Source: SZUA-430 sp965227535 (GTDB lineage Bacteria > Pseudomonadota > Alphaproteobacteria > Micropepsales > Micropepsaceae). From it: a stretch of 64,000 nucleotides of DNA. The position numbers and the translations under genes were made by a program. The DNA lies in assembly GCA_965227535.1 (NCBI GenBank), contig OZ245761.1, positions 4,464,001 to 4,528,000 on the forward strand. The letters run 5' to 3'. Of the stretch, positions 37,153 to 46,575 are shown piece by piece (positions within the stretch are counted from its first letter, which is position 1; each line of letters begins with the position of its first letter). The notes under the pieces are model-generated. The model had not been told where the DNA came from. It saw only the letters and a program-made list of their open reading frames with translations, and did not search any database.

Positions 37153-37581
37153 ATGACGGCCAACGGCTATTTCATCGAAGATCTGACACTCGGCATGTCC
37201 GCCTCTTACGGCAAGACGATCTCTGAGGCCGACATCGTCCTGTTCGCAGGCGTCTCGGGCGACACGAACCCGGTCCACCTCGACCAAACCTTCGCGGAGA
37301 AGACGCCGTTCAAGACGCGCATCGCCCACGGCATGCTCTCGGCCGGCTTCATCTCGACGGTCATCGGCACAAAGCTGCCCGGCCCCGGCGCCATCTACAT
37401 GAGCCAAACCCTGCGCTTCAAAGCCCCGGTCAAGATCGGTGACACGGTCACCGCGACCTGCACGATCACCGAGATCATTCCCGAAAAGAAACGCGCCGTT
37501 CTCTCGACGGTCTGCAAAGTCGGCGACACCGTGGTCATCGAGGGCGAAGCCCTGATCATGGTCCCCTCGCGCGGCAAATAA
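37153..37581 (+). CDS. MaoC-like (R)-specific enoyl-CoA hydratase
   Basis: 142 residues from ATG 37153, preceded by AAAGGGA. It has a single hotdog fold with the hydratase-2 signature FAGVSGDTNPVHLDQTFAEKTPFKTRIAHGML, giving catalytic Asp and His. Length and sequence match PhaJ-like enzymes that convert enoyl-CoA to (R)-3-hydroxyacyl-CoA, linking beta-oxidation to polyhydroxyalkanoate supply. No PHA genes are in the window. ribF follows 22 bp after the stop. Confidence 0.9.
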   Translation: MTANGYFIEDLTLGMSASYGKTISEADIVLFAGVSGDTNPVHLDQTFAEKTPFKTRIAHGMLSAGFISTVIGTKLPGPGAIYMSQTLRFKAPVKIGDTVTATCTITEIIPEKKRAVLSTVCKVGDTVVIEGEALIMVPSRGK

Positions 37582-37603
37582 CGAACGCCGCGCCGGATCC
37601 CCG

Positions 37604-38542
37604 ATGCAAGTCTTCCGGCACTATGAGCAACTGCCGACGGCCGCGCGCGGCGCCGCCGTGGCCATCGGCAACTTCGACGGCGTCCACCGCGGCCACCAAG
37701 CCCTGATCGCGCGCACCAAAGCGCTGGGCGATAAGCTGGGCGTCTTGGTCTTCGAGCCGCACCCGCAGGAGTTCTTCAAGCCCGCCGGCGAACGCTTCCG
37801 CCTGACGCCCTTCCGCGCCAAGGCGCGCCTGCTGGAACACTACGGCGCCGACATTCTCTACGCGCTGCACTTCGACGCCGCCTTGGCGTCGCTGACCGCC
37901 GACGAGTTCATCGCCAAAGTCCTCGTCGAAGGCATGGGCGTAAAGCACATCGTCGTCGGCGCCGATTTCCAATTCGGCAAGGGCCGCACCGGCAACGTCG
38001 AGCTGCTCAAGACACGTGGCAACGAACACGGCTTCGGCGTCACCGTCTTCGACACCGTCGGCACGCCCGACGATCCGAAAATCTCCTCGACCCGCATCCG
38101 CGAAGCCCTGCGCGCGGGCAAACCCGACGCCGCGGCGCGCTATCTCGGCCACTGGTGGACGGTGGAGGGCAGGGTGGCGCCCGGCGACAAACGCGGCCGC
38201 ACCATCGGCTTCCCGACGGCGAACGTCTCACTCGAAGGCTACCTCGAACCCGCACTCGGCGTGTACGCCGTGCGCGTCGAAGTCGCCGGCAAGTCCTACG
38301 ACGGCGTCGCCAACTTCGGCCGCCGCCCCACCTTCGACAAGAAAGACGTCCTCCTCGAAGTCCACATCTTCGACTTCAACGAAGACGTCTACGGCCAACA
38401 AATCATCGTGGGCTTCGTCGCCTACCTGCGACCCGAAATGAAATTCGCCGGCCTCGACGCCCTCAAAGCCCAAATCGCCGTCGACGGCGAAACCGCCAAG
38501 CGCTTGCTCAAGGCGGCGCCGACCCACCCGCCGGCTCTCTGA
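37604..38542 (+). CDS. ribF: Bifunctional riboflavin kinase / FAD synthetase
   Basis: 312 residues, standard size. The N-terminal nucleotidyltransferase half has IGNFDGVHRGHQALI (the H-x-G-H equivalent) and SSTRIREAL, making FAD from FMN. The C-terminal kinase half, from about residue 180, has GRTIGFPTANV, GVYAVRVEV, GVANFGRRPTF and LEVHIFDFNEDVYGQ, making FMN from riboflavin. Directly after the MaoC gene. Confidence 0.97.
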   Translation: MQVFRHYEQLPTAARGAAVAIGNFDGVHRGHQALIARTKALGDKLGVLVFEPHPQEFFKPAGERFRLTPFRAKARLLEHYGADILYALHFDAALASLTADEFIAKVLVEGMGVKHIVVGADFQFGKGRTGNVELLKTRGNEHGFGVTVFDTVGTPDDPKISSTRIREALRAGKPDAAARYLGHWWTVEGRVAPGDKRGRTIGFPTANVSLEGYLEPALGVYAVRVEVAGKSYDGVANFGRRPTFDKKDVLLEVHIFDFNEDVYGQQIIVGFVAYLRPEMKFAGLDALKAQIAVDGETAKRLLKAAPTHPPAL

Positions 38543-38600
38543 GAACCATCGTGTAGCGTCGGATAGGGCGCTCTTGCCAACGCGTCGTGATTTCGTCACT

Positions 38601-39200
38601 ATGACGACCGGTCTACATATAGCCAGACCCGTGCCAGCCCCACGAACCCATCGCGACCGCCTCGTCGAAGCCAGCGCCGACCTCATTCAGCGCAAAGGCT
38701 ACCACTCGACCGGCCTCGCCGAGATCTTGACCGCCAGCGGCGCCCCGCGCGGCTCGCTCTATCACTATTTCCCGGGCGGCAAGGAAGACCTGGGGTGCGA
38801 GGCCATCGCGCTCTCGGCGACCAAGGTCATGCAAACGCTCGCCACAGTGGCGAAGGGCGCGCGCTCGCCGACAGCCGCAATCAACAAAATCGCCGACCAC
38901 TTCGCGGAACAACTCGCCACCTCGAATTTTGAGAAGGGCTGCCCCGTGGCCACCATCACCCTCGAACTCGCCGGCGACAGCGCACGCATCCAGGAGGCCT
39001 GTGCCGCCGCCTATGCTGCCTGGCAAGCAGGCATCGAATCGATGCTTGTCCGAGCCGGCATCAAGGACGCCAAACCGCTCGCTGAAACGCTGCTCATGAC
39101 GCTCGAAGGCGCCTTGCTTCTGTCGCGCGCACGCCGCGACTGCGCGCCCTTGCGCCTCTTCAAACGCCACGCTGCCCAGTTGCTCGGAGACGCCAAATGA
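38601..39200 (+). CDS. TetR-family repressor (LmrA/YxaF-like)
   Basis: 199 residues from ATG 38601 (MTTGLHIARP); a TTG at 38574 is an alternative. N-terminal TetR helix-turn-helix: GLAEILTASGAPRGSLYHYFPGGKEDL. The C-terminal part with NFEKGCPVATITLELAGDS is typical of the LmrA/YxaF ligand-binding domain. The ATGA overlap with the metallo-hydrolase gene suggests it controls that gene along with its own. Confidence 0.88.
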   Translation: MTTGLHIARPVPAPRTHRDRLVEASADLIQRKGYHSTGLAEILTASGAPRGSLYHYFPGGKEDLGCEAIALSATKVMQTLATVAKGARSPTAAINKIADHFAEQLATSNFEKGCPVATITLELAGDSARIQEACAAAYAAWQAGIESMLVRAGIKDAKPLAETLLMTLEGALLLSRARRDCAPLRLFKRHAAQLLGDAK

Positions 39201-40147
39201 TCCGCCGCCTTCTTTACGCCGCCGCAACGCTCACCGTGCTTGGCGTCTTGTTCTTCTCGCCCTCGATCGCCGAGTGCACGCTTGCAAACACCGACAGCGC
39301 GCCGCCGTCGGCGGACCAGTTGCTCCCACCCGCGGTCCCGTCGCAAGTCCGCGTCTCGATCCTGAAGACCGGCCACACCAGCGCCCCAGAAATCTTCACC
39401 CACGCGTGCGGCTCGCTCTTCCGGCGCGTCGGCATGAACCACATGGCGGTGCTGATCGAACACCCGCAAGGCAACATGCTGTTCGACACCGGTCTCGGCC
39501 GCAACGTCGATGCGCAGGTTGCCGCCGACATGACATGGTGGGCGAAGCTCCTCTTCCGATATGAAAAAGACACGCCCGCGCGCGATCAGTTGGATGCCGC
39601 CGGCATCGCGCCGCCGCGCTTTATCGCGCTCTCGCACGCCCACTGGGACCACGCGAGCGCGCTCGTCGACTTTCCCGAAGCGCAAGTCTTCGTCGCCGCG
39701 TCCGAGAAAGCCTTCATGGCGACCCCAAACCGCGCGGTTCTGCCTTCGCAAGTGTCGAGCAACACGATCCACTGGCGCGACGTCGCCTTCGAAAACAAAC
39801 CCTACGGCGGATTCGCGCAAAGCGCCGACATCTACGGCGACGGCGCGGCGATTCTCGTGCCGCTCTACGGGCACACGCCGGGCTCGCTCGGCTTGTTCGT
39901 GACGACAAGCACAGGCAAGCGCTATCTCTTCGTCGGCGATGCCGTCTGGCGCCGCGCCGCACTGCTGAATGCCCGCCCAAAATTCTGGATGATGAGCGCC
40001 ATCGTCGACAACGATGCCGAAGCGACCGAAGCGACTCTCCGCCAGATCGCCGCCGTCATGAAAGCCAACCCCGGCCTAACCGTCGTTCCCGCCCACGACG
40101 CCGAAGCCCAAGACGAAATCGGCTACTTCCCCAACCGCTCGCAATAG
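39197..40147 (+). CDS. Exported metallo-beta-lactamase-fold hydrolase
   Basis: 316 residues. An N-terminal signal-like helix (about 4-25) suggests export. Zinc motif SHAHWDHASA (HxHxDH), further ligands in LYGHTPGSLG, GDAVWR and VPAHDAEA. The arrangement resembles N-acyl-homoserine lactonases and related lactone/ester hydrolases, but many MBL proteins share it, so quorum quenching is only a guess. Coupled to the TetR gene by ATGA. Confidence 0.88.
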   Translation: MIRRLLYAAATLTVLGVLFFSPSIAECTLANTDSAPPSADQLLPPAVPSQVRVSILKTGHTSAPEIFTHACGSLFRRVGMNHMAVLIEHPQGNMLFDTGLGRNVDAQVAADMTWWAKLLFRYEKDTPARDQLDAAGIAPPRFIALSHAHWDHASALVDFPEAQVFVAASEKAFMATPNRAVLPSQVSSNTIHWRDVAFENKPYGGFAQSADIYGDGAAILVPLYGHTPGSLGLFVTTSTGKRYLFVGDAVWRRAALLNARPKFWMMSAIVDNDAEATEATLRQIAAVMKANPGLTVVPAHDAEAQDEIGYFPNRSQ

Positions 40148-40348
40148 AACAGCTGATACGAATCGCACGGGTTTCAGGCACTTCCTGAATCGCAAGCGCA
40201 AACGCGCGTGCGCGTGATTCAAATCATCGCGACACGCGTCGTCATCAGGAAATCATTTTCGCTTCACACGACGTTGATGCGCGCGAGCGATCTCTCCCGC
40301 GCCGGTGACGCAACCGCGTCGCGCCGGTCAATCCCGGAGAGAGAGCCT

Positions 40349-40693
40349 ATGAAAAAGCTGATCATTGCTGTCGCGCTCGCGTTTTCGAGCTTTCCCGTTG
40401 TGGCCGATGCAAGACCGAATGCGGACAGGCTCGTGACGTCGCGCATCGAAGTCTTCTACGGCGATTTGAATCTCGCCAATCCCGCCGGCGCGTCGGCGAT
40501 GTTGAACCGCATCAAGCACGCGGCAATACATGTGTGCGGCGGCGCGCCGCATGCGTTGGATCTGCAGGGAAGAAAGGACTTCCGGGTCTGCGTCGTTGAC
40601 GCGACCGATGATGCGGTAAGGCAATTGAATGCGCCGCTTGTCACCGCCTTCTACACGGGTCGCGCGTCCGATCCGCGCCTAGCCGGCCGCTAA
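40349..40693 (+). CDS. UrcA-family secreted protein
   Basis: 114 residues from ATG 40349, which has GGAGAGAG upstream; the frame is open further upstream but without a signal peptide. Signal peptide about 1-21 (ending VVADARP). The family core is SRIEVFYGDLNLANPAGASAMLNRIKHAAIHVCGG and DFRVCVVDATDDAVRQL: V.Y.DL.L....G...L..RI..AA..VC, then a second Cys. Function unknown. Confidence 0.85.
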   Translation: MKKLIIAVALAFSSFPVVADARPNADRLVTSRIEVFYGDLNLANPAGASAMLNRIKHAAIHVCGGAPHALDLQGRKDFRVCVVDATDDAVRQLNAPLVTAFYTGRASDPRLAGR

Positions 40694-40732
40694 GCACACA
40701 TGGACTGGCGCGGAGGCTTCGCCGCCTCCGCG

Positions 40733-41461
40733 TCACCACGTCTCGACCCAAGGCCGCACATCGAGCTCGTGCGTCCAGGCGCTGCGCTGCTGCGTGTGCA
40801 AGGTCCAATAATTTTCGGCGATCGCATCCGGATCCAGCAACCCGTCCGGCCCCCGTTGATCCTTGAGCGTAGGGATCAGCGTGTTGACCCGCTCGCCGTC
40901 GATCGCCCCGTCGACGACGACATGCGCAACATGAATCCCCTTCGGCCCGAACTCGCGCGCCGCCGACTGCGCCACCGCCCGCAACGCCGCCTTCGCCGAC
41001 GCAAAGCCGACGAAATTCGCGCGGCCCCGCAGCGACGCGCTGGCGCCCGTGTAGATCAACGTACCCTTGCTCCGCGGCAGCATCGTGCGGATTGCCGCCT
41101 GACCGAAATAGAGCCCCGCGAGCGCATTGACACGCCAAAACGCCTCGAACCCTTTCCCGTCGATATCGAGAAAGCCGCCCGGCCAATTGCCGCCGGCGTT
41201 GAAAACCGCAACCTCGACCGGTGCCACCGCTTCGGCGGCCGCAACCGCGCGGGCGACCGTTGCCTGATCCGTCACGTCCCCGACGATGCCGTCGACCACC
41301 GCGCCGCCGCCGCGCATCTCGGCAACGGCGGCGTTGAGCTTCTCGGCATTGCGCCCGAGCACGGTCAGCCGGAATCCCTCGCGCGCAAACCGCCGCGCGA
41401 TCGCGGCACCCAAGCCGCGCTGAGGACCCACACCCACAACGATCGCCGATTTGCTCCCCAT
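40733..41461 (-). CDS. SDR-family protein with Phe in place of the catalytic Tyr
   Basis: 242 residues from ATG 41461 (MGSKSAIVVGVGPQRGLG). Rossmann fold with GVGPQRGLG as cofactor loop, FNAGGN for the NAG motif, and TGASAS holding S141. The usual Y-x-x-x-K reads F153-A-S-A-K157. Classical reduction needs that Tyr, so the chemistry is doubtful or different. Relatives with FASAK are known in Proteobacteria. Its start touches the stop of the dienelactone hydrolase gene (shared base), so both form an operon. Confidence 0.87.
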   Translation of the reverse strand: MGSKSAIVVGVGPQRGLGAAIARRFAREGFRLTVLGRNAEKLNAAVAEMRGGGAVVDGIVGDVTDQATVARAVAAAEAVAPVEVAVFNAGGNWPGGFLDIDGKGFEAFWRVNALAGLYFGQAAIRTMLPRSKGTLIYTGASASLRGRANFVGFASAKAALRAVAQSAAREFGPKGIHVAHVVVDGAIDGERVNTLIPTLKDQRGPDGLLDPDAIAENYWTLHTQQRSAWTHELDVRPWVETW

Positions 41462-42168
41462 CACGCAAAAACCTCCTTGAGGAACGAAAGCGTCGAGTCC
41501 CACGACCGCCGGTCCGCGTCTTCATTGTAGGCGATGCCGCGCTCCGGCGCATAAGCCCCGACCGCAGTGAACGCGTGCATCGTGTTGCCGTAGGCGTGCA
41601 GTTGCCAGTCGGCTTTGGCCGCTGTCATCTCTTGCGCGAGCGCCAGCACGTCCTTTGGCGGCGCCATCGGATCGTCCCATCCGTGCAGCACCAGAACCTT
41701 CGCCTTGATCGGCACGGGCGCGAGCCCGGTCGGCGGGAAGATGCCGTGCACGCTGACCACGCCGCGCACGTCGCCCGTGCCGCTGCGCGCAACGTCAAGC
41801 GCGCACAAACCGCCGAAGCAATATCCCATGACCGCAATGCGCGACGCGTCGACCGACGGATGCGCTTTCGCCGCCGCGACCGCCGCCAGCAACCGCTGCC
41901 GCAACTTCGCGCGGTCGTTCAAATAAGGCCCCATCAGCGCACTGTTGTCGCCCATCGGCTCGCCGCGAACGCCTTTGCCGTAGACGTCGATCGCAAAACC
42001 CACATAGCCCAGACGCGCCAGCTCATCGGCCTTGACGCGCTCGTGGTCCATAATCCCGGCCCACTGATGCGCGATCAGGACGCAAGGCTTCTTCGTTGCG
42101 CCGGCTGCCGCGACGTAGCCCTCGCAAGCGATCGATCCGTCGTCGTAGTGAAAACTCTCTCCACGCAT
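41461..42168 (-). CDS. Dienelactone-hydrolase-family protein
   Basis: 235 residues, alpha/beta hydrolase. Catalytic triad visible: C117 in MGYCFGG, D165 or D166 in HGWDDPMAP, H198 in GNTMHAFT. In this family the Cys nucleophile opens dienelactone in chloroaromatic breakdown, but most members act on other substrates. Start MRGESFHYDDGS. First gene of a two-gene operon with the SDR-like gene. Confidence 0.92.
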   Translation of the reverse strand: MRGESFHYDDGSIACEGYVAAAGATKKPCVLIAHQWAGIMDHERVKADELARLGYVGFAIDVYGKGVRGEPMGDNSALMGPYLNDRAKLRQRLLAAVAAAKAHPSVDASRIAVMGYCFGGLCALDVARSGTGDVRGVVSVHGIFPPTGLAPVPIKAKVLVLHGWDDPMAPPKDVLALAQEMTAAKADWQLHAYGNTMHAFTAVGAYAPERGIAYNEDADRRSWDSTLSFLKEVFA

Positions 42169-42306
42169 TCGCGCCTCTCATGGTGGGTGTTGTGATTGAG
42201 TGTAGGATGCAAAGACCCGCAGCCATTGACAACGCCCCCACGCAGGGTCATCGCTGAACAAGAACGTTGGGGTCCGAACGATTCAATTAGCGAAAGACTT
42301 GACCCC

Positions 42307-42879
42307 ATGACCGCCGTTTCCTCGCAGCACAGTCGGTACCATCCCGCGTTGATCGCGCTCCACTGGGGCGTGCTCCTCCTCATGATCGGCGTTTACGCCA
42401 GCATGGAACTGCGCGGATACTGGCCCCGCGGCAGCAGCCTGCGCGAAGGCTTGAAGCTCGTGCACTACTCGTTGGGCCTGACGGTGTTCGCGCTCGTCAT
42501 AGCGCGCATCGTCATACGCCTGCGAACCACGACGCCTGCGATCACGCCGCCGCTGTCGCCCCTGCTGAAGCTCGGCGCGACCGGGGCCCACCTCGCGCTC
42601 TACGCCTTCATGATCGCCATGCCGCTCTTGGGTTGGGCGACGCTCAGCGCCGAAGGCAAATCGATCATCTTCTTCGGCATCCCGATCTTTCCGATCGCGC
42701 CGGTGAGCGAAAGCCTCACCGAATTCTTCGAGGAAACGCACGAACTCATCGGCGACATCGGTTACTTTCTCATCGGCGCCCACGCCGCCGCCGCCCTCTA
42801 CCACCACTATGTCCGCCGCGATAATACGCTGACCCGCATGTTGCCGGGACCGCGCAAAGGCACCAATCCGCCGCTTTGA
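42307..42879 (+). CDS. Cytochrome b561-type diheme membrane protein
   Basis: 190 residues from ATG 42307 (MTAVSSQHSRYHPALIALHWG). Four helices with the b-heme His pattern: first His in LIALHW, second in KLVHYSLGL, later ones in GATGAHLALY and HELIGDIGYFLIGAHAAAALYHHY. Such proteins move electrons from quinol to periplasmic partners, and some reduce superoxide (CybB). No partner is adjacent. Confidence 0.93.
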   Translation: MTAVSSQHSRYHPALIALHWGVLLLMIGVYASMELRGYWPRGSSLREGLKLVHYSLGLTVFALVIARIVIRLRTTTPAITPPLSPLLKLGATGAHLALYAFMIAMPLLGWATLSAEGKSIIFFGIPIFPIAPVSESLTEFFEETHELIGDIGYFLIGAHAAAALYHHYVRRDNTLTRMLPGPRKGTNPPL

Positions 42880-43006
42880 CCGGCCCGCGCGCCTTTGCTA
42901 AACCCCCGTCTGCCTCCCGGCGCATCGTGCTTCGGCGGGCGACGTTACAGCCACAAGCCCTGTGAAGCCTTCGGCCAAGCAGGGTGGGTCCCGAGGGGGA
43001 TGGCAA

Positions 43007-43069
43007 ATGGATGAACCGATGACGATGTTTTCGCTAGCTCTGGCGCGAATTACAGGCGCGATCGCTTAA
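43007..43069 (+). CDS. Possible 20-residue leader peptide upstream of ileS
   Basis: ATG 43007 with GAGGGGG 7-8 bp upstream opens a 20-codon frame (MDEPMTMFSLALARITGAIA) ending TAA at 43067-43069, 72 bp before the ileS start. It contains only two Ile codons, so classical attenuation is doubtful. Just upstream, AGGGTGGGTCCCGAGG loosely recalls the T-box antiterminator bulge (AGGGTGGNACCGCG). Confidence 0.25.
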   Translation: MDEPMTMFSLALARITGAIA

Positions 43070-43141
43070 CGCGAATCGCCCCTAAGCCCGCGTGCGCGCG
43101 GCGACCATTTCCTATTCATCGCCAGTTCGAAGAGCTTTCAC

Positions 43142-46048
43142 ATGACCACGACCGACGAACCGACCGCGCCCGTGCGCGAATACAAAGACACGCTGTTCTT
43201 GCCCGACACCGACTTTCCGATGAAGGCGGGTCTTCCGAAGGCTGAGCCCGAATGGCTCGCCTGGTGGGACAAGATCGGCTTCTACCAGCGCCTTCGCGAG
43301 ACCGCGAAGGGCCGCCCGAAATTCATCTTCCACGACGGCCCGCCCTACGCGAACGGCAACATCCATCTCGGCACCGGCATGAACAAGATCCTGAAGGATT
43401 TCGTCGTGCGCAGCCAAGGCATGCTGGGCAAGGATACGCCCTACGTCCACGGCTGGGACTGCCACGGCCTGCCCATCGAATGGAAGGTCGAGGAAAAATA
43501 CCGCAAGGAAGGCAAGGATAAAGACCAAGTCCCGCTGATCGAATTCCGCCAGGAATGCCGCGACTTCGCGAACCACTGGCTGAACGTGCAGCGCTCGGAG
43601 TTCAAACGTCTCGGCGCGACCGGCGACTGGGATAACCCCTACACGACGATGGCCCCCGCCAGCGAAGCCATCATCGTCGCCGAAATCCAAAAGTTCGTGA
43701 TGAACGGCGCGCTCTATCGCGGCTCGAAACCCGTGATGTGGTCCGTCGTCGAAAAGACCGCGCTCGCCGAAGCCGAAGTCGAGTACCACGAGAAACTCTC
43801 GCCCACGATCTTCGTGAAGTTTCCCGTGCGCCCCGAAACGGCGAAGGGCAAACCCGAAGGCGTCGCGCAAGCGAAGGTCGTCATCTGGACGACGACCCCG
43901 TGGACGATGCCCGGCAACCGCGCGATCTGCTATTCGCCGAAAATCTCCTACGGCCTCTATCGCGTCACCGCGATGGGCGAAGGCACCGGCGCGGCCGTCG
44001 GCGAATGCCTGATCCTCGCCGACACGCTCGCTGAGACAGCGAAGGGCGCCGCCAAGATCGAATCCTGGGACCGCGTCGCCGACGTCGATCCCGCAGGCCT
44101 CGTCTGCTCGCACCCGTTCCACGGCCACGGCTACGACTTCCCCGTCCCGCTGTTCGCGGGCGAGCACGTGACCGACGACACCGGCACCGGCTTCGTCCAC
44201 ACGGCGCCCGGCCACGGCGAAGAAGACTTCGACATCTGGATGCAGCACCCCGAGGCGCATCCGAAAGAAGGCCCGCCGATCCCCTTCACGGTCTCGGAAG
44301 ACGGCTCATTCTATCCAGACGTGCCCATCTTCGCCGGCAAGAAGGTGCTGACGGCGGAAGGCAAAGACGGCGACGCCAACGGCGCCGTCATCGGCGAACT
44401 CGTGAAGGCGAACGCGCTGCTCGCCAAGGGCAAACTGCGCCACGACTACCCGCACTCCTGGCGCTCGAAAGCGCCTGTGATCTTCCGCAACACGCCGCAG
44501 TGGTTCATCGCGATGGACAAACCCATCGCGAACCTCGGCAACAAGTCGTTGCGCGAACTGGCGCTGAAGGCGATCGACGACACCAACTTCGTCCCCGCCC
44601 AAGGCCGCAACCGCCTGCGCGCCATGGTCGAGAAGCGGCCCGATTGGGTGATCTCGCGCCAACGCGCCTGGGGCGTGCCCATCACGCTCTTCGTGCACAA
44701 AGCCGACGGCGCGATGTTGCGCGACGCAGAGGTCAACGAACGCATCACGGCCGCGGTGGCCAAAGGCGGCACCGACGTCTGGTTCACGACCGACCCGCAA
44801 GTCTTCCTCGGCACGAAGTACAAGGCAGCCGACTACGACCGCGTCGACGACATCATCGACGTCTGGTTTGAGTCCGGTTCGACCCACGCCTTCGTTATCG
44901 AACCGCGCAACGAAGGTTGGCCCGCCGACCTCTACCTCGAAGGGTCCGACCAACACCGCGGCTGGTTCCAATCGTCGCTGCTGGAATCGTGCGGCACACG
45001 CGGCCGCGCACCGTTCAAGACCGTACTCACCCACGGCTTCGTGCTCGACGAAAAGGGCTACAAGCAGTCGAAGTCGCTCGGCAACACGGTCGAGCCGCAA
45101 AAAGTCGCCGAGCAAAACGGCATCGAGATCATGCGCATCTGGGCCTCGTCCTCGGACTTCACCGAAGACCTGCGCTTAGGTCCTGAGATCCTGAAAGCGA
45201 ACGTAGAAAGCTATCGCAAGCTGCGCAACACGATGCGCTACATCCTCGCCAATCTGAAGGATTGGAAGGAAAGCGAGCGCGTCGCCGTCGCCGACATGCC
45301 CGAACTCGAACGCTGGGTCCTCCATCGCCTGAGCGAGCTCGACCACACGGTCCGCACCGGCTACGCGGCGTTCGACTTCAACCGCGTCTTCACGTCGGTG
45401 TTCAACTTCTGCACAGGCGATCTCTCGGCCTTCTACTTCGACATCCGCAAAGACGCGCTCTACTGCGACGCGACGTCGTCGATCCGCCGCCGCGCCGCGC
45501 GCACGGTGTTGGACCACCTTTTCAGTCACCTGACCGCGTGGCTCGCACCCGTGATGGTGTTCACGATGGAAGAAGTCTGGCGCACGCGGAACAACGGCGA
45601 GTTCGACAGCGTCCACCTGCGCACGTTCCCGGAAGTCCCGGGCGACTGGCAAAACAAGGCGCTCGCCGAAAAGTGGGGTAGGGTGCGCGACCTTCGCCGC
45701 GTCGTCACCGGCGCCCTAGAACTCGCCCGCCGCGACAAGACGATCGGTGCGAGCCTCGAAGCCGCACCAACCCTGCACGTCGCCGACGCCAGGGACGCGG
45801 ACGTCTTCAAAGGCCTCGACCTCGCCGAAATCTCGATCACCTCGGACGCCAAAGTTGTAACCGGCCCGGCACCGGCGGGCGCGTTCAAACTTGACGACGT
45901 TGCCGGCGCCGCCGTCAGTTTCGCCAAAGCGACGGGTACGAAATGCGCCCGCTGCTGGCGCGTCCTGAACGAAGTCGGTAAAAGCGCCGCGCACCCGCAC
46001 CTCTGCATGCGCTGCGAAGCCGCCGTCGCCGAGCACGACAAGAAATGA
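43142..46048 (+). CDS. ileS: Isoleucyl-tRNA synthetase
   Basis: 968 residues, normal for bacterial IleRS. Class-I motifs: HIGH equivalent H75-L-G-T in YANGNIHLGTGMNKI, and KMSKS equivalent K641-Q-S-K-S in KGYKQSKSLGNTV. The editing domain is in between (WTTTPWTMPGNRAI, DTGTGFVHTAPGHGEED). The C-terminal zinc finger C935ARC...CMRC is present. The lspA start overlaps its end by 4 bp. The gap upstream (42880-43141) may hold a short leader peptide. Confidence 0.98.
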   Translation: MTTTDEPTAPVREYKDTLFLPDTDFPMKAGLPKAEPEWLAWWDKIGFYQRLRETAKGRPKFIFHDGPPYANGNIHLGTGMNKILKDFVVRSQGMLGKDTPYVHGWDCHGLPIEWKVEEKYRKEGKDKDQVPLIEFRQECRDFANHWLNVQRSEFKRLGATGDWDNPYTTMAPASEAIIVAEIQKFVMNGALYRGSKPVMWSVVEKTALAEAEVEYHEKLSPTIFVKFPVRPETAKGKPEGVAQAKVVIWTTTPWTMPGNRAICYSPKISYGLYRVTAMGEGTGAAVGECLILADTLAETAKGAAKIESWDRVADVDPAGLVCSHPFHGHGYDFPVPLFAGEHVTDDTGTGFVHTAPGHGEEDFDIWMQHPEAHPKEGPPIPFTVSEDGSFYPDVPIFAGKKVLTAEGKDGDANGAVIGELVKANALLAKGKLRHDYPHSWRSKAPVIFRNTPQWFIAMDKPIANLGNKSLRELALKAIDDTNFVPAQGRNRLRAMVEKRPDWVISRQRAWGVPITLFVHKADGAMLRDAEVNERITAAVAKGGTDVWFTTDPQVFLGTKYKAADYDRVDDIIDVWFESGSTHAFVIEPRNEGWPADLYLEGSDQHRGWFQSSLLESCGTRGRAPFKTVLTHGFVLDEKGYKQSKSLGNTVEPQKVAEQNGIEIMRIWASSSDFTEDLRLGPEILKANVESYRKLRNTMRYILANLKDWKESERVAVADMPELERWVLHRLSELDHTVRTGYAAFDFNRVFTSVFNFCTGDLSAFYFDIRKDALYCDATSSIRRRAARTVLDHLFSHLTAWLAPVMVFTMEEVWRTRNNGEFDSVHLRTFPEVPGDWQNKALAEKWGRVRDLRRVVTGALELARRDKTIGASLEAAPTLHVADARDADVFKGLDLAEISITSDAKVVTGPAPAGAFKLDDVAGAAVSFAKATGTKCARCWRVLNEVGKSAAHPHLCMRCEAAVAEHDKK

Positions 46049-46575
46049 GCAAGCTGTCCAAATTCCAGATCGGCATGATCGTCGCGGCCATCGCGCTGGT
46101 TCTGGACCAGGCGGTGAAGCTCGCCTTCCTCTTCGGCGCAGGCTGGATCGACACCCTGCACGAACCGATGAACGGCATCCGGATCGAGATCCTGCCGTTC
46201 TTCGACATCGTCATGGTCTGGAACAAGGGCATCTCCTACGGCCTCTTCCAGGCTGAATCCGACTTCCACCGTTGGATACTGGTCGCCTTCGCCTTCGGCG
46301 TGACCGGGTTCCTCATCTGGTGGTTACGGGGAATTCAGGATCTACGCCTGGCCCAGGCGGTAGGCCTGATTATCGGCGGCGCGCTGGGAAATGTGATCGA
46401 CCGGGCGTTTTATGGGGCGGTAGCCGACTTTTTTCTGCTGCACGGGTTCGGGTATGAATGGTACGTTTTCAATATTGCCGATACCGCCGTCGTCTTGGGT
46501 GTCGTGATCATGGGTCTGGACCTGCTGATCAACGAATGGCGGTCGCGTATGCGTGCGAAGGAGGATCAGACGTGA
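46045..46575 (+). CDS. lspA: Prolipoprotein signal peptidase
   Basis: 176-residue inner-membrane aspartyl peptidase that cleaves lipoprotein signal peptides. Four helices. Motifs: GGALGNVIDR (111-120), catalytic D128 in VADFF and D146 in FNIADTAVVLG. It overlaps ileS (ATGA), the widely conserved ileS-lspA order, and overlaps the next lipoprotein gene (GTGA). Confidence 0.96.
   Translation: MSKLSKFQIGMIVAAIALVLDQAVKLAFLFGAGWIDTLHEPMNGIRIEILPFFDIVMVWNKGISYGLFQAESDFHRWILVAFAFGVTGFLIWWLRGIQDLRLAQAVGLIIGGALGNVIDRAFYGAVADFFLLHGFGYEWYVFNIADTAVVLGVVIMGLDLLINEWRSRMRAKEDQT

Noticed and set aside
39197..40147. Naming the metallo-hydrolase an acyl-homoserine lactonase (aiiA)
   Set aside because: The metal motif is shared by many MBL subfamilies and no quorum-sensing genes are near.
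42950..43000. True T-box riboswitch before ileS
   Set aside because: Only one short string resembles the antiterminator; I could not find a specifier stem, and the taxon argues against it. Kept only as a low-interest finding.
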